NCBI GenBank assembly: GCA_942490885.1
Contig: CALNYT010000002.1
Location: 2,666,001-2,730,000, forward strand
Length of the DNA stretch: 64,000 nucleotides
Origin: Oceanirhabdus sp942490885
GTDB taxonomy: Bacteria > Bacillota > Clostridia > Clostridiales > Clostridiaceae
Reading direction: 5' to 3'
Made by a program: the position numbers and the translations under genes. The notes beneath the pieces were generated by a model, which did not search any database, had not been told where the DNA came from, and saw only the letters and a program-made list of their open reading frames with translations. Each line of letters begins with the position of its first letter. Position 1 is the first letter of the stretch. This document shows positions 1-8,522 of this stretch, piece by piece.

Positions 1-474
1 CATCAAAACACATACTGTATACTTTTGAGCAATTCCTACAGTCTTCATTCCCATGAAAACTACGATACCAGCTAAAAGATAGTATATTACTTGTGCAGCT
101 GAAAATGATATTTGCAGCCAGTTTTGAATGATTTGGGCTCCACCATTAATGTTACCACTGACACCAAGAATAATTGCTAATCCGTAAACTGTAAACATAA
201 TCCAACTAAAGATCTTTTTTGATTCACCTTTGAATAATTCGCCTTCGAAACTTTTAACAAGCTGAACTCCACCATTATTATACGATAACTCAGCAATAAG
301 TAAGTGCAAGACAACATTAATAAAATATGCAAATATGACCATCCAGATAACGTCTCTAAGACTGTTTTTAGTTGCTAAATAAGGAACTGCTATAATACCC
401 GTACCAATACTATGTCCAACAATCATACTCGTTGCTTCAAATACAGTAAAATTAGCTTCACTTTGTATTCTCAT
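1..474 (-). CDS. amino-acid permease, N-terminal part (gene runs off the window)
   Basis: The first 158 codons are visible and the frame is still open at base 1, so the C-terminal part lies outside. The start ATG at 474 follows a strong GGAGGGGGG ribosome site. Residues 10-30 carry a glycine-rich first membrane segment (VGHSIGTGIIAVPYL), the pattern of the first helix of APC-superfamily and aromatic-amino-acid permeases. Three more hydrophobic segments follow, with a short charged loop around residue 80. By family it should be a cytoplasmic-membrane amino-acid symporter; the substrate cannot be read from this part. Translated by hand from the complementary strand. Confidence 0.75.
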   Translation of the reverse strand, partial: MRIQSEANFTVFEATSMIVGHSIGTGIIAVPYLATKNSLRDVIWMVIFAYFINVVLHLLIAELSYNNGGVQLVKSFEGELFKGESKKIFSWIMFTVYGLAIILGVSGNINGGAQIIQNWLQISFSAAQVIYYLLAGIVVFMGMKTVGIAQKYTVCVLM

Positions 475-622
475 TCATATCCCCCCTCCATATTATAATT
501 ATACAAATTTCTAAATATTCCTTTAAAATATTCCATTAAAATATTTATTAATATCAAAATTTGTATAATTTTCAATGCACTCACTCTCTTTGTAAAAATA
601 ATATTTAAAGTAACTGTTCAGC

Positions 623-727
623 TATAGAGATTCCAGTACGAAAATTTATTTATACTTGTTCCAAAATCTCAGCGTATCAATGAGTTATGGACACGTATAA
701 ATAAAGATTTGAGTTGGAATCTCTATA
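623..727. repeat. 105-bp MITE, copy 1 of 4
   Basis: The ends are TATAGAGATTCCA and TGGAATCTCTATA, exact inverted repeats bounded by TA. An inner inverted repeat (TTTATTTATAC / GTATAAATAAA) lets most of the element fold into one hairpin. Near-identical copies lie at 23494-23598, 42055-42157 and 59781-59885. The termini match those of the IS630-family element at 33722 and 59884, so that transposase is the likely mobiliser. It has no coding capacity. Confidence 0.92.
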
Positions 728-1024
728 TTGGAAAATTTCGATAGCTGTTTTATTATTTTTAGGTACAACAAATAGAGATAAATCCATATATCTATACAAC
801 AAATATTTTAAAACGCTAACTTGTACTAATGTAGGATCAAAGAAATTTTTTGTTTATTTATATCTGTGTTAATAGTTATTTTTTTAGCTTAATTTTGCTT
901 GTTTTTTCAATAGAAATTGGTTTTTGATAGTCTATTATGATTTTATTGTTTTGGGTCAAAAGATTGAATAAACTTAATTAGCGGTTTGGGAGGAAACGAA
1001 TGAAAAGTGGAATAAAAATTGAAT

Positions 1025-1057
1025 GGCTATAAAAAAGAGTCAATCTTTTTTATAGCC
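1025..1057. terminator. perfect 14-bp hairpin, terminator-like
   Basis: GGCTATAAAAAAGA and TCTTTTTTATAGCC pair perfectly around a 5-base loop. The T-rich arm is inside the stem rather than after it, so termination is plausible but not certain. No gene is assigned to it. Confidence 0.4.
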
Positions 1058-1175
1058 TTAATCAAGATTTGAGAATGTAATTATATATATATGTTTAAAA
1101 GATATTTACATGTGTATTTCGCAAACTTCTTTAGTATAAGTGTTTATTTTAGTAAATACTTGATGGTCAGAAGCC

Positions 1176-2558
1176 CAGGGAAAACGCATACATAAATAGG
1201 GTGATTTGAGATTTTTTTATTCTTATAAAAATAATTAACTTAAAGATCCCAAAACTGAATATTCAGAAATTACACCCTATATTTACCCTGTAAGTATTTT
1301 TTGATTATTTTTTAACCGCGGAGTGGTGTGAATATAACTTTTTCTAGATATTCAACTTCCCATCCACATTTAAGCTTTTTTGTTTTTATGCCACCTTTAA
1401 ATGTTTTCTCTTTCCTTAATAAATTCATTGATATATGCCTTATAACTGCCAAGTTTGCAGCTGAATGATCTTTTCTAATTCGGCATTTATCTTCATTGAA
1501 TGATACATCTAACACCCAGTGAACTTTATTCTCTATTCCCCAGTGCTTTCGCACTCCTTTGGCAAAGAGTTCAACATTATCATTAAGACTAGTAATATAA
1601 TACCTACGTTCAACACTTTCTTTATCATCAACTATACGCTTGCTTTCAACCATACCAATTCCATTGAGATTTTTCCAATCAGTTCTACACTCAAGCCATT
1701 CAATATCATTCACAAGGTAATATGTTCTTGTTTCAATTCTTCCATGGTCTTTCTCTTTTGTTTGATGATATTGATAAGTGAAATCTTCAAATTCATTATT
1801 TAATAGAGAATCAAAAAGTTTTGTATCAGTACAAAGATTCTTATGATTATCTTTTAGTGCTAAAATATAGTCTGCTTCTTTATCTACGATATTTTTAGCT
1901 ATAGATTTTTGACATCCCATGGCATCTATCGTAACAACGGTGTCTTTAAGCTCTAAAAGCTTTAATAACTGAGGAATTGCTGTTATCTCATTCGATTTTT
2001 CATGTGTCTTTACTTGACCAAGAACAAGTTGATTTGCGTTAGCCCAAGCACTAACCATATGAGTTACTGAAGTATGAGTATTTTCATCATGAGAACCTCT
2101 CAATGTCTTGCCATCAATAGAAACAATTTCACCATCAGTTACATTGGTGAAATGTTTCATTAATTCAATGAAACATTCTTGAAATTCATCTGGTTTAATA
2201 CATGAAATAACTCTGCTAAAAGTATCATGTGATGGAATTCCATGAGGCAATTCTAGGTATTTTTTTAACCATGCTTCTTTTGCTTGACCGAAAGCTTCCA
2301 TTTGTGTCCACCCCTCAGCGCCGGAGGTTACCGCACACATGGCTATCGCCATTATATCTACTAATTTATGGCGAGAATTACTTCCTGTTCTAGGATCAGT
2401 TAATTCATTAAATACATCAAAAATAATTTCTTCAATATCGAATATGTCTTGTTTAATAGTAATCTTCCTTTCTCTTTTGTTCTACTTCATCAATTATAAT
2501 CACTAATTGGCAAAAATAAAAGGGCTACCGCCCAAAAATCTTATATGCGTTTGCCCTG
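1176..2558 (-). mobile_element. ISAs1-family insertion sequence
   Basis: The element is bounded by imperfect inverted ends starting CAGGGAAAACGCATA at 1176 and, on the other strand, CAGGGCAAACGCATA ending at 2558. It encloses one transposase gene read leftwards. The 1383-bp length suits the family. I see no matching target duplication in the flanks. A perfect hairpin (2559-2583) starts exactly at the right boundary. Confidence 0.85.
1312..2463 (-). CDS. ISAs1-family transposase, no AUG start
   Basis: DDE transposase of the ISAs1 (H-repeat-associated) family. The IDGKTLRGS motif, VTIDAMGCQ and the C-terminal KHWGIENKVHWVLDVSFNED block are typical. The first in-frame ATG (2352) would remove the N-terminal DPRTGSNSRHKLVDIM region that the family normally has. 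The frame stays open upstream to an ATT codon at 2463, preceded by AGAAAGGAAG, giving 383 residues, a usual family length. No ATG, GTG or TTG lies between that point and the upstream in-frame stop. Either the element starts at AUU or its start codon has mutated. The catalytic region looks intact. Confidence 0.8.
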   Translation of the reverse strand: MTIKQDIFDIEEIIFDVFNELTDPRTGSNSRHKLVDIMAIAMCAVTSGAEGWTQMEAFGQAKEAWLKKYLELPHGIPSHDTFSRVISCIKPDEFQECFIELMKHFTNVTDGEIVSIDGKTLRGSHDENTHTSVTHMVSAWANANQLVLGQVKTHEKSNEITAIPQLLKLLELKDTVVTIDAMGCQKSIAKNIVDKEADYILALKDNHKNLCTDTKLFDSLLNNEFEDFTYQYHQTKEKDHGRIETRTYYLVNDIEWLECRTDWKNLNGIGMVESKRIVDDKESVERRYYITSLNDNVELFAKGVRKHWGIENKVHWVLDVSFNEDKCRIRKDHSAANLAVIRHISMNLLRKEKTFKGGIKTKKLKCGWEVEYLEKVIFTPLRG

Positions 2559-2583
2559 CATAGCACTATTGAAAAGTGCTATG
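2559..2583. other. perfect 9-bp hairpin abutting the ISAs1 end
   Basis: CATAGCACT pairs with AGTGCTATG around a 7-base loop. It begins at the first base after the IS terminus. It lacks a T-run, so it is not an obvious terminator; it may be the insertion target or part of the element. Confidence 0.5.
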
Positions 2584-2662
2584 GGGATTTGCTTGCCTTG
2601 TACAGATTATCTGACAGCTATCGAAATGCAGTAAGACTATCTAACAACAGACAAATTACTCA

Positions 2663-3970
2663 TTATATTTCATAATCATTGCGTGTTCTTTTTTTACCGC
2701 ATATGATAGCAACTATCATCACGATACATTCGGCAACTGTTATGCCAAGCCATATTCCGCGTTCACCAAATAATATAGGCATCATAAAGATGAAAATGCT
2801 ATTAACAACAAAGCTCCTTAGTATTGCAATTATAAGAGCGGTCTTAGTTCTTTTGGTTGCAAGATAGTAAGTTGTGTATACAATATTGACAGCAGCAAAA
2901 ACAAAGGAAAGTCCATAAATCGTAATGCATTGATAGGCAATTTTAATAAGATCGCTATCTGTGTTAAAGATGCTGATAATACTCTTTCCAAACACAATCA
3001 TAATAAAATATACGATTATCGAAAGTAAAATATTTAGTTTCACTCCTTTGTGAAAGAAAAAAGTTTCCTTTTCTTTGTCTTTTTCCCCAAAGCTGCGGCT
3101 TAAAAGCGGTTGTATTCCTTGTGCAAGTCCGATAAATACGGCAAGGATAATGATAATTAAATAAGAAATAACTGAAAATGCAGATACCCCGATTTCACCA
3201 AGCATCTTTAATACTATAAAATTATAACAAAGTATTGTAACCGACCGGCTCATCTGCGTGACAAATTCTGGTGTACCAACCTTCATGATTTGAGTGATTA
3301 AACCTTTTTCCTTGACAGGCTTTGAAATTTTAAGCACACCTTTTTTAGAAAAGAAATGGGTGGATAATACCAAGCAAGCTAACAACTGACCCAGTCCGGA
3401 GGCAATTGCCGCACCCATTACGCCCATTTGCAGTGGGAATATAAACAGCCAATCAAGAAAAACATTACTGAGTGCACCCGCAATCATGCCCCAAAAGGCA
3501 ATACGTGGATTGTTGTCATTTCTTACAAAAGCAGACAGTGTCATAGAGCTACAGAAAAAAACACCAAACATCACGTAATATCTGATATAGGTTGCTGTGC
3601 TGTCTAGCAAAATATCGCTTGCTCCCAAAAGCCGTGCAATCTGTGTTGGAAAAAGAACGCTTACAACACTCATGAAAAGGGCAAATAAAACAACTAAAAG
3701 CATACTTGCATTAAAAGAGTTGTTCGCCTTTTTATCTTCGCCTTTGCCAAAATGAATTGACGTAATGGTAGCGCCGCCCATCGTAACCATCATGGTAACC
3801 GCTGTTAAAATAGAGATGAATGGAGTTGCAATGTTAACACTCGCAAGCGCATTTGTTCCAATACCTCTTCCTACAAAAATCCCGTCTACTACAAAATACA
3901 ATCCGGTTACCAGCATTGAAGCAATGGACGGAACCACGAAACGATAAAATTGTTTATTATTATTATTCAT
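2663..3970 (-). CDS. MATE-family multidrug efflux transporter
   Basis: The 435-residue protein has about 12 membrane segments in two similar halves, as in MATE Na+ or H+ drug antiporters of the MepA/DinF type. The N-terminal FVVPSIASMLVTGLYFVVDGIFVGRGIG segment and the second-half PLLSRSFGEKD region are characteristic. It starts at ATG 3970 after GGGAGGAAAAT. It is divergent from a MerR regulator 99 bases away, the usual arrangement when the regulator senses a pump substrate. Base composition is somewhat GC-richer than the neighbouring housekeeping genes. Substrate not determinable. Confidence 0.9.
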   Translation of the reverse strand: MNNNNKQFYRFVVPSIASMLVTGLYFVVDGIFVGRGIGTNALASVNIATPFISILTAVTMMVTMGGATITSIHFGKGEDKKANNSFNASMLLVVLFALFMSVVSVLFPTQIARLLGASDILLDSTATYIRYYVMFGVFFCSSMTLSAFVRNDNNPRIAFWGMIAGALSNVFLDWLFIFPLQMGVMGAAIASGLGQLLACLVLSTHFFSKKGVLKISKPVKEKGLITQIMKVGTPEFVTQMSRSVTILCYNFIVLKMLGEIGVSAFSVISYLIIIILAVFIGLAQGIQPLLSRSFGEKDKEKETFFFHKGVKLNILLSIIVYFIMIVFGKSIISIFNTDSDLIKIAYQCITIYGLSFVFAAVNIVYTTYYLATKRTKTALIIAILRSFVVNSIFIFMMPILFGERGIWLGITVAECIVMIVAIICGKKRTRNDYEI

Positions 3971-4069
3971 TATTTTCCTCCCGATATTTTAATCAAACTA
4001 TTTATGTGCTACAATAAATAAGTATAAACTATTCCATTATGGCAGAGTCAATAGACTTAGGAGGATAAA

Positions 4070-4858
4070 ATGGACAAATATTTATCAATTGGCGAGGTCG
4101 CTAAACTAAAAGGTGTAAGTGTAAAATCTCTGCGTTATTACGGTGAACTTGGAATACTTCCACCCGCATATATAAATAAAGAAACCGGCTACCGTTATTA
4201 CACCATGAAGCAGCTGATCATTGTGGATTTAATCTGTTTTTGTGTGGGACTGGATATTCCGCTTAAAAATTTTCACAGCTATATCAAAGAAAATTCTACT
4301 TTAGATGTTGAAAAAATTATTTACGATGGGCAAGCGGTTGCTAAACTTAAAATTGAGAATCTTAGAATCGCTTTAGGAAAATTAGATAGCATAGCGGAAC
4401 ATCTTTCAGTCAGTCAAGAAATAAAGAAATTTGAAGGCTTGTATACTCGCACTTTTAGTGAGCGTTTTTTCCTTGTTACTCAGTGGGACGAAGATCATGC
4501 CGATATTCATTATTTTATAGAAAGCATTACAAAACTTTATAAGCTGAGTGAGCAGCATCATTTAACAAGCCTATACAATCAAGGGATTTTAAGATGTTAC
4601 CATAACAATGTTATTCAGAATTTTGTTTCTTTGGAAGTCGTAAAGCCTTCCTTGTTGATAAATGATATTTTAACAATTCCAAAAGGTGAATATCGATGTG
4701 AATACTTTTCAAACGAGAATATTTTAATTGCAGCAGAAAAATATTCTAAAGAAACACACTATCCTGATGGCAGTATTGTTTTAGCTCAAGAAATTTATGA
4801 TGCACGAATGGATATTCAACCTACTTCTCCTATCGAGGTGCAGGTGCTTATTCCGTAA
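4070..4858 (+). CDS. MerR-family regulator with GyrI-like effector domain
   Basis: Residues 4-70 form a MerR winged helix (SIGEVAKLKGVSVKSLRYYGELG, then ETGYRYYTMKQL). A dimerisation coiled coil follows at about 80-110, and a GyrI/BmrR-like drug-binding domain fills about 120-262, ending in the beta-strand IEVQVLIP typical of that fold. The start is ATG 4070 after TTAGGAGGA. It is divergent from the MATE gene, so it probably activates the pump when bound to a toxic compound. The shared 99-bp intergenic region must hold both promoters; I could not define the operator with confidence. Confidence 0.88.
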   Translation: MDKYLSIGEVAKLKGVSVKSLRYYGELGILPPAYINKETGYRYYTMKQLIIVDLICFCVGLDIPLKNFHSYIKENSTLDVEKIIYDGQAVAKLKIENLRIALGKLDSIAEHLSVSQEIKKFEGLYTRTFSERFFLVTQWDEDHADIHYFIESITKLYKLSEQHHLTSLYNQGILRCYHNNVIQNFVSLEVVKPSLLINDILTIPKGEYRCEYFSNENILIAAEKYSKETHYPDGSIVLAQEIYDARMDIQPTSPIEVQVLIP

Positions 4859-5004
4859 AAAATCCTTGGTTATATTATAAACGCTTAGAAAAGGGGCTTA
4901 AGCCTATGCAATATCATACTTATATATTTGAAAGAATGCCTAATATTGATTTTAAAAATGACCCGGAAGTACTTCAAACTTTATTACATAGGGAGATCTA
5001 CTAA
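4840..5004 (+). pseudogene. coding-looking remnant in another frame after merR
   Basis: In the frame ending at the TAA at 5002-5004 the bases read as a protein-like tail (GAGAYSVKNPWLYYKR, then MQYHTYIFERMPNIDF, then HREIY). The frame overlaps the last codons of merR and has no start of its own except ATG 4906, which lacks a good ribosome site. It could be the end of a deleted gene or a frameshifted extension of merR. The natural-looking end of MerR argues for the former. No family recognised. Confidence 0.35.
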
Positions 5005-5038
5005 AGATTGTTACTTAGCTAAAAAATAATAGAAAATT

Positions 5039-5080
5039 AAGCGGTTAATAACTGTCAATGTGACGTGTTATTAACCGCTT
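5039..5080. terminator. 13-14-bp hairpin after the ABC permease remnant
   Basis: AAGCGGTTAATAAC and GTTATTAACCGCTT are a perfect inverted repeat with a 14-base loop, lying just beyond the stop of the leftward permease pseudogene and the end of the rightward merR region. The T-tract is weak. A bidirectional terminator is likely. Confidence 0.55.
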
Positions 5081-5106
5081 ACTATCAAGTCTATATCAAT
5101 TTTAAA

Positions 5107-6426
5107 TCAAGACATATCATCTCGAAGCGCGTCAATGATATTTTCTTTTTTTATCTTACTAACGGCATACAGCATTGTAATGAACACCACAAGGAACACG
5201 CTGATTCCGATACTGCCCCACGGCAACACAAAATCGATATCGTCCGCACCGCCGCCGACCATCCCTTTGAAAATCAACCAAGAAGAAATTATCGCTATGG
5301 GAAGACCCAAGATCAATGCCCTCATACCATAAAAGGCACACTCGAAATTCATCATCTTTTGGAAACTGCGTTCAGACATTCCCACAGATCGAAGCATGGC
5401 AAGTTCTCTCCTGCGCAGCTTGATATTCGTGGAAATCGTGTTGAATACATTGGCAACGGCAATCAGCGAAATCATAATGATAATAGTAACCATGCTGACC
5501 ACAGACGAGAGAATACCAAACCGGTGTGTGCGTTCGTTAAGTGAGATGTTAAATGCGTTATAAATCAAAAAAATGGAGCCTATCATGATAATGACAACTA
5601 CAACGCCGCCAACTGAGTACAGAAACATATTGAACACGTTATCATCGGAAAGACCCATGAAGCGCAGCACATTATCGTTAAAGACATAAGCATACTTTTC
5701 AGCTGAGTTGCTTGCGTAAGCGTGAACTTCACGCGGATTTTTCAACGTGACAAATAAGCTGAAATCGTCCGCTGTTTCTGCGGCATCTGAGGTTGTAATT
5801 ACGGCGTATCCCGGCGCTGAATCTTCCTCAAATCGAGGCGTTTGGCAGATACCGACCACCGTGTAGGTCCTCTCGCCCTGCGGCACAAGAGTTTCACTCT
5901 CGGCGGAGTACGAATCACCCTGCCCGAGATTCTTGTTGCCATTCATACGACTTCCCACAGCAAGTGAAAAGGTCTCGCCAACCTAGATTTTGACACCGCC
6001 TTTTGCTGCAACGCTCCCGGAAACAAGAATCTCTCCGCTGTTTTTCGGCAGCCTGCCGGAAAATAGGGTGATAGGCAGGGCATCAAAGGTTTTATCACTA
6101 TATCCAGCTATAAAAAGATACGGCTTTTTGGGGGGGTTCCCTCCGTCAAGTTTTGCATAGCCAATATTTTCAAATACCGCGGTATTAGCTGCTCCCTCGT
6201 CATGGATTCGTTCCTGTACGAAAGAAGAAGGGACGTCCAAAAACTCGACATGCCAACCGCCGTATTTCTGGGCTGCACCATTTGCCATATAGTTCAGTAG
6301 TGAAACTCCAAAGGTAGCGACTGCCGTAATCATTGCAGCAGACAAAACAACTCCAATAATCGTTACAAGGGTTCTTGTGCGGCTCTTTTTCAGACCTTTC
6401 AGGGTAACTTTGTTCAAAATATTCAT
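5107..6426 (-). pseudogene. FtsX-type ABC permease, internally deleted and with an amber stop
   Basis: The reading frame starts at 6426 (MNILNKVTLKGLKKSRTRTL, first membrane segment and start of the extracytoplasmic domain) and reaches a TAG at 5983-5985. After that the same frame continues to 5107 with an FtsX membrane domain ending KKENIIDALRDDMS. From family knowledge, BceB/YtrF-like permeases of this kind have two FtsX domains and about 800 or more residues; here about 440 codons remain. The sequence jumps from ERTHRFGILSSV, typical of the end of the first FtsX domain, straight to VSMVTIIIMISLIAVANVF, typical of the second. I infer an in-frame internal deletion plus a nonsense mutation. 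The locus is GC-richer than its surroundings, suggesting transfer. Confidence 0.8.
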
Positions 6427-6700
6427 GGACGCACCACCCTCTCGTCTCGCACTACTTTGCCGTCTGATATGCCGATAATGCGATCTGCTTGCAGGGCTAT
6501 ATTTTCGTCATGAGTGACAAGGATCAGTGTCTGCCCATATTTTTTATTACTTTCTTTCAGTAGTTTGATGATTTCATGCCCATTCCTGCTATCCAAACTC
6601 CCCCTTTTCGATTGTAAGCGAAACATGGTCAAGTGCGGTAACTTGGTTTTCGCCCTTACCGTAGACTTTGCATAAATCTTCAATTTTTTAAAAACTCCAT
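6423..6700 (-). pseudogene. ABC transporter ATPase, core deleted and frameshifted
   Basis: A good ribosome site (AAAAAAGGAGG) precedes ATG 6700. Removing one A from the run near 6690 restores a normal start of a LolD/MacB-like ATPase (MEFLKIEDLCKVYGKGE, then TALDHVSLTIEKGEF). As written, the frame stops after six codons. Right after the GEF position, where the Walker A loop should follow, the DNA continues as the far end of the same family: LDSRNGHEIIKLLKES, ILVTHDENIALQADRI, and a normal C-terminus at 6423. Walker A, Q-loop, signature and Walker B are all gone. It cannot be a working ATPase. It overlaps the permease start by four bases, the natural operon coupling. Confidence 0.85.
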
Positions 6701-6781
6701 TATGTGAGCCTCCTTTTTTATGTTTACCCATATAATAGAACTTTTGCGTTACATTTCAGTGACTTTCAGGTGAGAGATTTG

Positions 6782-7048
6782 TCACTTTGGGAAACGAATG
6801 GAAAATATCGCACCGCCCTGCAGGTGATTTTTGGCGGTGATCGTCCCTCCCTGCCGTGTTATAATCATCTTGCAAAGAGCCAATCCGATCCCGTATCCTG
6901 TGGTACTTGCGTTTTTCCCACGATAGAACCTGTTGAACAGGCAGGGCAAATCTTCTTTTTCAAATCCCGCGCCGCTATCGTGGATGGTAATCTTGGTAAA
7001 CAAGGAGAACAAAATGGCAAACTGTCGAAACTCTCTATTCCGAAGCAT
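6782..7048 (-). pseudogene. sensor histidine kinase, reduced to its two ends
   Basis: The 88-residue frame opens with a kinase-like N-terminus (MLRNREFRQFAILFSLFT) and switches at once to the C-terminal half of a HATPase domain (IHDSGAGF, LFNRFYRGK, GYGIGLALCKMI). The second membrane segment, the phosphoacceptor histidine domain and the N-box are absent, so it cannot autophosphorylate. The start at 7048 overlaps the response-regulator stop by 14 bases, as in intact operons, so the ends are original and the middle was lost. Intact relatives have over 300 residues. Confidence 0.82.
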
Positions 7049-7721
7049 ACTCTTCCCCCAATCTATACCCTATCCCACGAACAGTTAGAATAATTTGTGG
7101 TCTTGCTGGGTCTTTTTCTATCTTCTTTCGCAAGCGTTTTATGTACACGGTCAATGTATTGTCATTGACAAACTCGCCTGCCGCATCCCATAATTCGTCA
7201 AGTAGCTTGCCCCTTGTGATAATATTTTTGGGGTTATTAATAAACACCAGCAACAAGCGGTATTCTAATGCTGAAAGGAAAATCTCGCTTCCGTTTTTTT
7301 TCACAACGCCGCTTGTCGTATCCACATGAAGCCCAGAAATTTCAAAGCCCGCCCCGGAACGCCCGCTTTTTCGCAGGGCGGTTCCAATTCGCGCAATCAA
7401 TTCACGCGGACGAAAAGGCTTGGTGATATAGTCGTCTGCGCCCATGTTCAGCCCGGTAACAACACTCCCCTCATCGTCGTAAGCTGTTAGAAAGATAACG
7501 GGAATATCTTGCGATTCTTTGATTTCCGTGCAAACCGTAAAGCCATTTCCGTCAGGCAAAGAAATATCAATCAACGCCAAGTCAAATTTATTCCCTCCAA
7601 GGGCGGCAAGGGCGTCACCTCGCGTAGAAGCGTGGGTGACCGTAAATCCTTCCGAGCGGAGCAAAAGTATAAGATTTTTAGCGATTGCCTTATCGTCCTC
7701 AACTAAAAATATCCGTTTCAT
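7035..7721 (-). CDS. OmpR-family response regulator (intact, partner kinase lost)
   Basis: The 228-residue protein has a receiver domain at 1-115, with the acidic pair in FLVEDD, the phosphoacceptor Asp in ALIDISLPDG, T in FLTAYDD and K in ITKPFRP. A winged-helix DNA-binding domain follows at about 130-225 (LSALEYRLLLVF, NTLTVYIKRLRKKIE, VRGIGYRLG). It looks like the VanR/BceR-like regulators that control peptide-antibiotic ABC transporters. It lies in an operon with a kinase, ATPase and permease that are all disrupted, so it is probably an orphan. GC content is above the surrounding genes. Confidence 0.92.
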   Translation of the reverse strand: MKRIFLVEDDKAIAKNLILLLRSEGFTVTHASTRGDALAALGGNKFDLALIDISLPDGNGFTVCTEIKESQDIPVIFLTAYDDEGSVVTGLNMGADDYITKPFRPRELIARIGTALRKSGRSGAGFEISGLHVDTTSGVVKKNGSEIFLSALEYRLLLVFINNPKNIITRGKLLDELWDAAGEFVNDNTLTVYIKRLRKKIEKDPARPQIILTVRGIGYRLGEEYASE

Positions 7722-7827
7722 TTATTTTCACCACTATTTACTTTATTGCGCCTATATCGTCCGTCAACCGGAACAAGCCATGTATTTCCCAATTTTTCGC
7801 TGCTTCTTTTGTCGTTATATAATTCAT
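7718..7827 (-). pseudogene. small excisionase-like HTH gene, internally deleted
   Basis: A GGAGGGATTGAGA ribosome site leads to ATG 7827 and the typical start of small helix-turn-helix proteins (MNYITTKEAAKNWEI). The matching C-terminus (LVPVDGRYRRNK, ending at the TGA that overlaps the response-regulator start at 7721) is present in another frame. About 30 codons in between, including the recognition helix, are missing. Same pattern as the three downstream pseudogenes. Confidence 0.65.
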
Positions 7828-8030
7828 TCTCAATCCCTCCAATTCTCTTATTATATTTCTTTTATCCGAAATATACAACTAATTAATAGGTCCAGATTAT
7901 TTTCCAAATCCATATTTAGTATCTTCTCAAATAAATACGTTAGATAATTCAAAAGTTCTCTGAGAATGTAATTTCATGACTACCCATTTTTGGATTTTCC
8001 CGATTACTCCAAGCTGATAAATAGCTTACT

Positions 8031-8058
8031 AAAAAGAAAAGGAAAGCCTATGGCTTCC
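8031..8058 (-). terminator. rho-independent terminator of the small membrane-protein operon
   Basis: Read leftwards, GGAAGCC, three loop bases, GGCTTTCC and then TTTTCTTTTT. It lies 58 bases after the stop of the gene ending at 8116. Confidence 0.75.
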
Positions 8059-8115
8059 ACAACAAATTCAAATATGATTTTCGTTATTTCACTGCTAATT
8101 TAAATAATACTCCGT

Positions 8116-8466
8116 CTAATCTAGCGAGTTATACTTGAATGGGTTTATGTATCCATTCATTTCTAAAATTAATTTTATATCATTTATATATTTAGGATTA
8201 ACTTCATAATTAATCAGCAAATGATATGCTTCAATTATACAAGCCATTTCTTTAACGCTAAGATTTTTATTCTTAGCATATTCTATAAAATCCTCTACAT
8301 TTTCATTACTATAATCAACGGCTAATAACTGAGTTCTACTGATTAATTCCTTAGTTAGCTTTTCACGTCTTATCTTCATGTTTTTTATATAACAAAACAT
8401 TCCCCCAAAAGATGCAATTAGTGAAACTGGAATCATATACTCTATAAGTTTATTATTTTTACTCAT
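8116..8466 (-). CDS. small membrane-anchored protein, unknown function
   Basis: I do not recognise this 116-residue protein. Residues 9-27 form one membrane segment (YMIPVSLIASFGGMFCYI) followed by positive charges, so the C-terminal helical, acidic and lysine-rich part should face the cytoplasm. ATG 8466 follows CAGGAGGGGACT. It lies 56 bases downstream of the J-domain gene, on the same strand, and before a terminator, so the two probably form one operon. Confidence 0.75.
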   Translation of the reverse strand: MSKNNKLIEYMIPVSLIASFGGMFCYIKNMKIRREKLTKELISRTQLLAVDYSNENVEDFIEYAKNKNLSVKEMACIIEAYHLLINYEVNPKYINDIKLILEMNGYINPFKYNSLD

Positions 8467-8522
8467 AGTCCCCTCCTGAAAATTACTTTAATTAATTATA
8501 TTTCATTATTAAGAATTTAATA

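Larger units (their letters stand above)
475..1175. other. gene-free stretch upstream of the permease
   Basis: About 700 bases without a credible ORF. It holds one 105-bp MITE (623-727) and a perfect 14-bp hairpin with A/T flanks (1025-1057). The rest is AT-rich sequence in which I see nothing else. The permease promoter should lie here on the minus strand, but I could not pick a convincing -35/-10 pair. Confidence 0.6.

Noticed and set aside
5107..5958. A separate intact 283-residue permease gene
   Set aside because: The sequence before its first ATG continues the same protein frame back through a TAG; it is the second half of the broken FtsX-type gene, not a new start.
6704..7093. 129-residue plus-strand ORF over the kinase remnant
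   Set aside because: Opposite strand of the clear HATPase and response-regulator sequence; no ribosome site.
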